Shown here: piece after piece, positions 57,395-64,000 of the stretch
Layout: each line of letters begins with the position of its first letter
How positions within the stretch are numbered: position 1 is the first letter of the stretch
Assembly: GCA_023974075.1 (NCBI GenBank)
Contig: CM043787.1
Location: 35,790,218 to 35,854,217 of the forward strand
From: Chaenocephalus aceratus
Taxonomy: Eukaryota > Chordata > Actinopteri > Perciformes > Channichthyidae
Direction: 5' to 3'
Length of the DNA stretch: 64,000 nucleotides
Translations under genes and position numbers: made by a program
The notes under the pieces: model-generated
Databases searched by the model: none
What the model was told of the DNA's origin: nothing
What the model saw: only the letters and a program-made list of their open reading frames with translations

Positions 57395-58414
57395 TCATTG
57401 TTCGTCATGTGGAGACAAATGCACTGCTTTTTTCCCTATTGTATGCCAGTTAAGCTTCATCTTGTAGGCAATGGCATCCACATCCGTGGAATGGAAAACT
57501 CCAGGTCTCCCTGTTACTGAATCCCAAATTAGATGATCATTTGCACATGTGGAGACAAAACCTCCCACCTCTCGCCACTGTCTGCCTTTTGGCTTACTCA
57601 GTGCGACGTGGGCAATGCTCCAGCTTCTGAACCCTGCTCTGTCTTTTTGGGGGAGGCCAACTGATACCCCACAGAAGCCAGCATCGCTCCAGTAGAAGTT
57701 TTTAATTGCTAACTGGACATGTGGCTCCTTGAAAAACTTCTTTTCATAGTGTAAATCAGGGACTCCCAGCCCCGGGTCTGACACGAAGTTTATGATTTTC
57801 ATGTCCTCCCGTTTGTTGAGGTCAAGTAGGGGGTTTGAGAGCTCTTTGGAGACCTGTAGGGTCTTTTCCCAAAGTGCTTTAGTGACCTCCCTTGGCCCCT
57901 GGGTTATGAGGTCAAAACTATAAAAATAGGTCGGAGGCCCCACTCCGTCTACTACATACAGGTCAGGCTCAGGCTTCTTACATTTCTCAAAGATTCTTAT
58001 TGCCTTCATCCCATTTCGAGTTGGAACCACTGCTATTCCTAACTCTAACATTACATCCCGACCAAGGAGAGCAGTGGGGCATGTACTTGATATGACAACG
58101 GATTTCTGAGCTGTGAGTCCAGTTACTGGATCCTTTATTGCAAGTGGCACAGTCAAGTTTTCTACGGTTACCGCCCCGTTTGCAGATCTTACTAAAATCG
58201 TCTCTTTTGATTTCTTTAAATCCCTCAGCCCCTCCGCTAGGTGTGATAGAATTACGGTTCTGCATGCGCCTGAGTCACATAGGAAGGTTACATCTATTCC
58301 CATTATCGTTAAAGTAACAAATGGTTTCTCTTCATATGCCAGCATCAGCTCTACAGTACCTAATTCTAATATCTCCACTTCCTGCTTCTGTATCACTGTC
58401 AAGGTCTGAGTCAT
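57395..58414 (-). CDS. Retroviral aspartic protease plus 200-residue unassigned linker
   Basis: The 339-codon frame has the protease active site FLCDSGACRTVI (D47-S-G) and the conserved LLGRD (116-120), both within the first 130 residues, the normal size for a retroviral protease. Residues about 135-339 do not match protease or RT in anything I recognise. They include PTYFYSFDLI and a FYWSDAGFCGVSVGLP stretch rich in aromatic residues. The frame ends with TGA just before the RT frame in the same register. The ATG used is simply the first in the frame; in the element this part is probably made as a fusion with gag. Confidence 0.85.
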   Translation of the reverse strand: MTQTLTVIQKQEVEILELGTVELMLAYEEKPFVTLTIMGIDVTFLCDSGACRTVILSHLAEGLRDLKKSKETILVRSANGAVTVENLTVPLAIKDPVTGLTAQKSVVISSTCPTALLGRDVMLELGIAVVPTRNGMKAIRIFEKCKKPEPDLYVVDGVGPPTYFYSFDLITQGPREVTKALWEKTLQVSKELSNPLLDLNKREDMKIINFVSDPGLGVPDLHYEKKFFKEPHVQLAIKNFYWSDAGFCGVSVGLPQKDRAGFRSWSIAHVALSKPKGRQWREVGGFVSTCANDHLIWDSVTGRPGVFHSTDVDAIAYKMKLNWHTIGKKAVHLSPHDEQ

Positions 58415-58577
58415 TTTGTCTTAGGTCATTCTGATTTGGTTTATCTTGTTTTGGGTTAGTCTGTTCTGTAGTTGTTTCTGTTGTTTTACTTTCTACATTA
58501 ACCTTCTTCATCTGTTCAGGGTTTATGTTTGTGTGTGATAATACATGACCTGATTTTGCAGATGCACTTGGCTCTAG

Positions 58578-59625
58578 TCATGCCTTCTTCACCCAGTCCT
58601 CCGTTCCTTCCTGTGGCCTCTTTGCTCTGCAGTCGTTTTCCCAATGTCCAAATTTGCCACACAAAAAGCAACTTCCCTCCGTGAATGTTCCTCCTCCCCG
58701 TCCTCCACCTCGTGCCCCACCTCGCCCTCCACCTCGTCCGTCCCTTCCGCCACGGCCCCGTCCACACCCTCTTTGATCACCTCGGAAAAGCAATTCAACA
58801 GAACATACATCAGAAGTGTAATCATCAGATTCATCCTGTGTTAAAAACACAGGTCCCTTTTGTTTCTTTTTTTTCTTTTGTTTGCCAATTTCATCCCATT
58901 CAGTTTAAATGCCCCCCTTAGAAAATCAGTCACATTCCCTGATATATTCATAACTGGCAAAACGGCATTCTGAATGTCTTACCTGACCATCTGTTGCTGG
59001 GTTCCTCCCTCATGCCGGCTGTTCTCTGCGCGGGAGCATGAGGGTCGGGGTGTGGAGGTGGTTGGTAGGGCGGAGCGGGTGAGACGAGCAGGAGGCCAGG
59101 GGTCCGAGGAGATCCCCGGGTTGTAGAGCTGGTGCATGGTTTTCATCTATCCGTTGCTCCTGCATTACAGCAGGTCCCACAGGAGGGAGATACGGAGGAG
59201 GGGGCTGGCGGCGTCTGCATATCACTTGATCGTCAAGTTTCTCCAGTTTCTCGGAATAGGGGAGGTTAGGATACAAGTTATACAAAATCTCATTTTCTGA
59301 TTTCTTCTTTTCTGATTCTAATTTCTCTTTTTCTGATTTAGCTGTTTCCTCAGCATTTTCCCTTTCTCTTCCTTGCTTCGGCTAACCACATCATAGCCCC
59401 TAATAAATCCTCTTCTTCCTCCCTTTTTCCATTCCCATTACATTTGTTCTCGATGCTATCAATCAATTGTTGGCATGTACCACTAACCTCCCTTGGAAGT
59501 CGTATTTATTTTTGCCACTTTGTAATCTCTTCACACTCGTTCTATGCGATCATCTGCATCCATTTAGCATCTCCTTCTATCTTCTTCCCACGGGTCATGC
59601 AGCAGCATGAACCCATGATTAGACT
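58578..59625 (-). pseudogene. Gag remnant: matrix-like tail, PPPY motif, nucleocapsid
   Basis: 59,625-59,285 gives, in broken text, a Lys/Glu-rich coiled-coil-like stretch (EKEKLESEKKKSENEI). 59,285-59,010 has YNLYPNLPYSEKLEKL and a late-domain-type PPPPYLPP. 58,850-58,578 is the nucleocapsid: Arg/Gly repeats (RGGRDGRGGGRGGARGGG) and one zinc knuckle, C61-x2-C64-x4-H69-x4-C74, in CFLCGKFGHWENDC. Only about 160 bp lies between the PPPY frame and the nucleocapsid frame, far too little for a capsid domain of about 230 residues. Capsid is therefore mostly deleted. Confidence 0.75.
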
Positions 59626-59629
59626 TCTA

Positions 59630-59990
59630 TAGTTTTCCCCAAAACTAAGTAAAAATGCTCTATAGCTTACGCATAAACTATAAAACTCACAACGGTTTTA
59701 GCAAAACCCAGAAAACTAAACTGTCCTAGTTTTCCCCAAAACTAGGTAAAATACTCATAGCCGTACCTCGTACTACAGACTCACAATAGTTGTTAGCAAA
59801 ACTAAGAAAACTAAACTGTCCTAGTTTTCCCCAAAACTAAGAAAATACCCATAGCCGTACTAAATGTGCCCTATAGTCCACCCACGAACTATAAGATCCT
59901 TTAGTTTTTTAAGAAAATAAAAAAAACTGGCCTCATAGTTTGAACCACAAACTACTTATACCCAAGGCCTCTAGTTTGAAACCACAAACC
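59630..59990 (-). repeat. Hairpin repeats in the retroelement leader
   Basis: Five short inverted repeats: TAGTTTTCCCCAAAACTA at 59,630-59,647, 59,727-59,744 and 59,822-59,839, then TAGTTTGAACCACAAACTA at 59,936-59,954 and a related form at 59,972-59,990. Each can form a 6-8 bp stem with a 4-6 base loop. On the element's own strand the loops of the first three are GGGG. They lie between the primer site and gag. Confidence 0.8.
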
Positions 59991-60276
59991 ATTTAAAAGT
60001 ACTTTAGATAAGTGTACCTGTGTCTTTCTAGGACTTTTTTGGTATCCTTCCACGAACCAAGGGGTTGAAACCAAAACGGTGCCTGTCTTGACTTTCTCTC
60101 CTGTGTCGGTAGTTCAAGGATCCGTCACTCCTCTCCTCTCCAGCGTAACCTGGCCCCCCTATTTACCAAATTGTTTCTTTGTAAGGGAAACAAGGTAGGG
60201 GTCTTTTTGTAAGAGTCTCTCGACTCCCTGTGCACAGTGTCAGGCTCGTTTGTCCGGAGAAAAAAGGAGATCTTGG

Positions 60277-60294
60277 TTTCGGCTCGAAGGACCA
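60277..60294 (-). promoter_or_regulatory. Primer binding site, tRNA-Tyr type
   Basis: On the minus strand, three bases after the LTR, TGGTCCTTCGAGCCG is complementary to the 3' end of vertebrate tRNA-Tyr (including CCA), followed by a mismatch. It would prime minus-strand DNA synthesis. Confidence 0.7.
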
Positions 60295-60297
60295 ATA

Positions 60298-60786
60298 TGT
60301 TAGAAAAAATATCACTCGACACCAGGTTGAGAATCAATGATCAGGTAACTAATTTATTCTTGCAAGAAGGAGCAGAGTTAAATCACATACAAAGGATATG
60401 GGTTAACTCACACACATGGGGTATGTTGCTCAAAGGAACAGCAAAAAACATCAGGCTTATATAGTCCGAAGCACGGAGATAACAACAAGGTCGTAAATCG
60501 AGGTGGCGCTAATATCATCCGCGGGTGTCGGAAAGGTGTCAGGATCATCTGCGAAGTCTTCTGGAAAGAGTCACGTACTTCCTTCACGCCTCATAGACAA
60601 GCGATATTTAGGAGACACCAAGTCTGTCTCCTCATAAATATCAACAACATGAAATGCCCTGCCTCCTGCCTCCTGCCTCCTATCACAAGAAGAGGCAGCT
60701 TCAAGGTCATACACAGTTCAGAGCCACACATGATATCAGTGCATTAAAACAACCCAAAGAGTGGAGAAAACAGTATTTCTCCAACA
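60298..60786 (-). repeat. LTR (5' LTR of the element)
   Basis: 489 bp copy of 52,621-53,109. As the element reads leftward, this is the promoter LTR. Confidence 0.95.
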
Positions 60787-62096
60787 ATAAAATAAAAATA
60801 GCCTACAGTAGAGACACTTTACAGCAAATACAACAGCACAGATTGTTCAGAATATCAGTATGAGAAAAACGACACCCTCTATCCTTAGACCCTCACATCG
60901 TACAAGGAAAGACTTCCAGAGAAAACCCACAGTTTAAGGGGAAAAAATGGGAGAAACCTCAGGGAGAGCAACAGAGGAGGGATCCCTCTCCCAGGACGGA
61001 CAGACGTGCAACAGATGCCGTGTGTAAATCCAAGAGATAATACATTTTACAGCATATAGACCGAATGTTAGGAACAGCATGACGAGACCCAAGGCAGGAC
61101 CGCAGAGACAGGTTCAGCCACGACCCGAAGTCCACGACTTAATCCAGAACTCAGGATAGAGGATCCAAGACACAGGACTACAGCAAGAGGATCAGCCTCG
61201 ACTCCGGATCCCGGCGTAGATATAGACACAAAACAAGAAAAAAGATTTGGCTGGGTTAATCGGAACAAGAGAATACACAGACACAGACAGAGAGGGAAAA
61301 GGTAATTGGATAAAAGTTATTCTTGATAACCCTCTAGAAAGATCTCATGAACTTCCCCACTCAATCTATCAAGACCCGAGCAGTTCTATTAGATATAGGA
61401 TAAGAAACAGAGATAGGGAGCACAACAACCTCTTCGTCAGATGCACTCCCCCGCTTATCTAAGCGACTCTGTGCCGGGAAAATGGGGGGTGGGTAAGGGT
61501 TTTTAAGAATAAACTGCAAGGGTCTAAAGGGAAAAAAGATGAAATATAAGGTACTATATTTTAAGTAATCCTATCTACTATTCCTGTATTTGAATAATGT
61601 ATAAACTATTTTAAAAATACTTTATGAAATCCTATGTTATGTTATAAATATTAAAATAAAGAACTAAATGAATAAATAAATAACTAAATAAATAAATAGA
61701 TAATTAAACAAAAGCCAGAGAGAAAAAGTGAGTTTTAAGTGTTGATTTAAAAACCCCTAGGGTCTGGGCCGACCTCACATGGAGGGGCAAAGTATTCCAG
61801 AGCCTAGGGCCAGCCGCTGCAAAAGCTCGATGCCCTCGGGTTTTAAGCCTGGTCTTAGGCACTATCAACAACAGCTGATCAGCCGACCTTAAGGCTCTGC
61901 CTGGGGTGTAGCGATGGAGGAGTTCGGCTCTATAGGCAGGAGCCAGCCCATTTAGGGCTTTAAAAACAAATAAAAGGAGTTTAAAATCTATTCTGAGCCG
62001 AACTGGAAGCCAGTGCAATGAAGCCAGAATTGGGGTGATATGGTCGCGCTTTTTATGGCCAGTGAGGAGACGTGCAGCTGCATTCTGAACTCTTTC
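60787..62096 (-). pseudogene. L2 LINE, right part, split by the retroelement
   Basis: Minus strand. 62,018-61,704 encodes MHWLPVRLRIDFKLLLFVFK, then AGPRLWNTLPLHVRSAQ and FKSTLKTHFFSLAF, the C-terminal end of L2 reverse transcriptase. 61,700-60,787 is the long 3' untranslated region, whose last part matches 51,410-51,497. The true 3' tail lies at 52,548-52,620, beyond the inserted element. The 5' truncation is near 62,096. Confidence 0.85.
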
Positions 62097-62594
62097 TTAA
62101 TGTAATGATGTTCTTACAGTCGCATGCACTTTGTCCTACTTTTAGCTGACCTCTGTGTTTAAAAAAAGAAAGATAATTGTGGAGTAGTAGTAGTGTAAAT
62201 CTGTGCCATCATTGATAAGGGCAAAGAGCATCAAGGATGACACTACTCAGCTTTTTCCTCTCATAAAAGGTGACCCTGTCTCAGACTTCCTTGCACTAAT
62301 AGTGGAGCAGATAACAAGGTAAATCGTTCAAATGATGATACAAGCATGAAACTTGGCAGGAATATTTATTTTATGTCACTTTATGAGAAAAAAGTGCTAG
62401 CCACTTGAAATTCCAAGATGGCGGCCATTTTCCAAGATGGCCGCCAGATGACCACCCCATAGGTGACATTTCCTGATAACTTTGGATAGATCTGTCCAAT
62501 TCAGTAGGTCATGGTGGCGATTTATATGTTTTCAACACTGGCGAAACCGATTATGATATCAAAACACATGTATAATGTGGTATTAACCCCTTAC
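62097..62594. other. Intron or intergenic sequence
   Basis: Lies just downstream of the splice donor of the minus-strand gene at the right edge. It contains two copies of the motif AAGATGGC(G/C)GCC in opposite sense near 62,415-62,450. No coding exon is supported. Confidence 0.4.
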
Positions 62595-64000
62595 CTGCCA
62601 TATGTGGCAGACTTAGATCTGGCATGGATACCTCAGCTACAGAAGGAGGTGCAGGATTCTTCTTGTTGAAGAAGGCCGGTGGGATGTTCGTGAACGATTC
62701 AGGAAGCTCAGGCACTTTCTTTGCCCTGCTGTCCACAACTTTGGGTGGGGCACGTACTTCTCCTTTGTTATCCGAACTTGGATGCTGGAACATTGAAATG
62801 CTTGTACCATGGAAGGATGTACTAGCTGTGGTTGCTGTTGGATTGTGATCAATATTGTCCATAGCAGAGGTGGTGAAAATTCGCTTACGTAGAACCGGTG
62901 GACACACAACTCCTTCTTCCACATACTGGTTTACAACAGATTCGCCTAACTGGGCAGATATTTCTAAGACCCTGTCATACGAAATGCTGATACCATTCTC
63001 ATGACGCTTGTCAATAAGTTGTCGTTTTCTCGTCTTGGCGAACACTATCATCCCAATGTATACAGCAAATGGTGTCTCACGGTGGATTGCTGATCCATCT
63101 CTGTACTTTGTGTAGCAGTTATACTGCAACAGTTGTGCAATAGCTAAGTCTGATTTTACTACACCATGTTTCAGATGTGACTTAATATCGACACCGTGTT
63201 CGATATTACACACAAACTGTAGAAGTGAGTGAGGAATGGATTCTTCACCAGCTCCTTCCTTGAACTGATTGTTTAATTTGGTCTTGTGATTAAGCATCTC
63301 TTTACGTATGATATCAGCAGCTTTAGCTAAGTGTATAGCTTCACCATATTTACTAGCATCAGCAAGAATTGAGCCTATGTCATTTTTGAATGCTATCAGG
63401 ACATCGCGTCCTTTCTGATGCGCTTCAAGCTCTGGAATACGCGAGAGTAACTGTTCCTTTAACCTTGTTGAGTTCACGTCCGGAGAGTCCACACCGAGTT
63501 GCTCTAATCTCTGCTTGTACAGTGTAGCTAAATCTGCCAGCCTGAATATAACTGGATCTGTTCCCTCGGTGTTAGCTCTGGTGTCAGTGATGTAGATGAT
63601 AAGTTCTGAAAAAGCAATGGGGTATAACTCTTTACCTGGCTTTTTGCAGCTCTGCTCTTGCATAATCAAATTATGATGGGCTCGTTCTCGATTGTATACA
63701 GCTACAAGGCAAGCAGGATGATATTTCAACTCCAGCGCAACAGCATCGCCGGCACTGAGCTTTGCGAGGAGCTTTCCATCATTTCCTGGCACACTCATTG
63801 AGTCTTTCATTCAATTGCATTGTCATTGCTTGTCGTAAAGTTGATGTTTCGGCCTCTTCTTCACACAAAAAGCATACTGATGACGCTTTTGGTGGATCTG
63901 ATGTTCTTTGCCTCTTACTGCGGTTCTCTTCTCTGCACGTAGAAGTACTTGCAGTCGCTCTCTTCTGTGTCCTTTGTAGCTTTGTGTTATTGAACAACAA
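62595..64000 (-). CDS. Uncharacterised protein, N-terminal exon(s), partial
   Basis: A long open region on the minus strand, split by a one-base shift near 63,790-63,815: 64,000-63,779 ends ...QLNERLNECARK, and 63,810 onward continues with DGKLLAKLSAGDAVALELKY. Cys pairs in VCFLCEEE and the later YHPACLVAVYNRE (residues about 30-42 of the second frame) could form a CCHC zinc finger. Then follow a helical segment (LADLATLYKQRLEQLGVDSP), RLKEQLLSRIPELEAHQKGR, ETPFAVYIGMIVFAKTRKRQ, ISISYDRVLEISAQLG and NIDHNPTATTASTSFHGTSI. The coding region probably ends at a consensus donor (GGCAG then GTAAGG, exon end 62,595), so more exons are expected on the left or have been lost. I recall similar unnamed multi-copy predictions in fish and marine invertebrates but know no function. 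It lies inside the slc38a7 intron, antisense to it. Confidence 0.6.

Larger units (their letters stand above)
52621..60786 (-). mobile_element. Endogenous retrovirus-like element, defective, 8.17 kb
   Basis: Two 489 bp LTRs flank gag-pol remnants on the minus strand. The element is bordered by a 5 bp target duplication, ATAAA (52,616-52,620 and 60,787-60,791). LTR substitutions at 52,792, 52,878, 52,941 and 53,024 relative to the right copy (4 of 489) indicate a recent insertion. Order in the element's sense: LTR, tRNA-Tyr-like primer site, long leader with hairpin repeats, gag, protease, an unassigned linker, RT, RNase H, integrase, polypurine tract, LTR. Capsid is largely absent, no env is seen, and pol carries several shifts and stops. 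Domain style (late-domain PPPY, single CCHC box, integrase end) is closest to gamma/epsilon-type class I elements. Placement needs a tree. Confidence 0.9.

Noticed and set aside
57395..57397. Programmed stop-codon readthrough between protease linker and RT
   Set aside because: The TGA is in frame and adjacent, but readthrough in this type of element is expected at the gag-pol border. With other stops and shifts in the copy, simple damage is as likely. Kept only as a point to check.
59630..59990. CRISPR-like or minisatellite array
   Set aside because: The repeats are few and irregularly spaced, each is itself an inverted repeat, and the context is a retroelement leader in an animal genome.
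62200..62325. Open plus-strand stretch ending AACAAG/GTAAAT that could be an slc38a7 exon
   Set aside because: Its translation does not resemble the part of SNAT7 that follows the exon at 52,287-52,431, and there is no convincing acceptor. Left unannotated.

Overview
The window is animal nuclear DNA from a ray-finned fish, most likely a percomorph teleost. The evidence is split genes with GT-AG introns, long CA/GT, CT and CTT microsatellites, and a dense mix of fish-type repeats: L2-, Rex- and I/Nimb-like LINEs, hAT elements, a DIRS element and a retrovirus-like element. I recognise three vertebrate genes, all on the plus strand and in the order calb2 (calretinin), got2 (mitochondrial aspartate aminotransferase), slc38a7 (lysosomal amino acid transporter SNAT7).

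Layout. 1-12,100 is non-coding sequence with old transposon fragments and no gene I can support. 12,214-25,155 holds calb2 in 11 coding exons, with a 7.2 kb first intron containing a hAT element, a duplicated 240 bp segment and microsatellites. 26,300-31,500 is a transposon nest: a LINE is split by a 3.26 kb DIRS-like element, which keeps its ORF1 and its terminal and internal complementary repeats but has lost its RT and recombinase region and carries the 3' end of a second retrovirus-like element. 32,100-36,900 holds two more LINE copies. The tail of the second ends 66 bp before the got2 start codon. 36,967-45,615 is got2, ten exons, open and apparently intact (428 codons). slc38a7 starts near 47,280 with a non-coding exon; coding exons at 50,221, 51,197 and 52,287 give the first 152 codons. 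The next exon is not in the window, so the following intron exceeds 11.5 kb.

That intron holds an L2 LINE interrupted by an 8.17 kb retrovirus-like element on the minus strand (52,621-60,786). The element has 489 bp LTRs differing at four sites, a 5 bp target duplication and a tRNA-Tyr-like primer site. Its gag lacks most of capsid, its pol is broken by shifts, stops and a 217 bp internal duplication, and no env is visible. A further LINE fragment sits where env would be expected. The last 1.4 kb (62,595-64,000) carries a long minus-strand open region of an unnamed protein family, with a possible CCHC zinc finger and a consensus splice donor; I consider it the least understood item here.

Sequence quality: calb2 needs six single-base corrections, mostly in homopolymers, while its protein is otherwise well conserved. 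This points to uncorrected indels in the assembly rather than a dead gene, and it should be kept in mind for every frameshift reported here.
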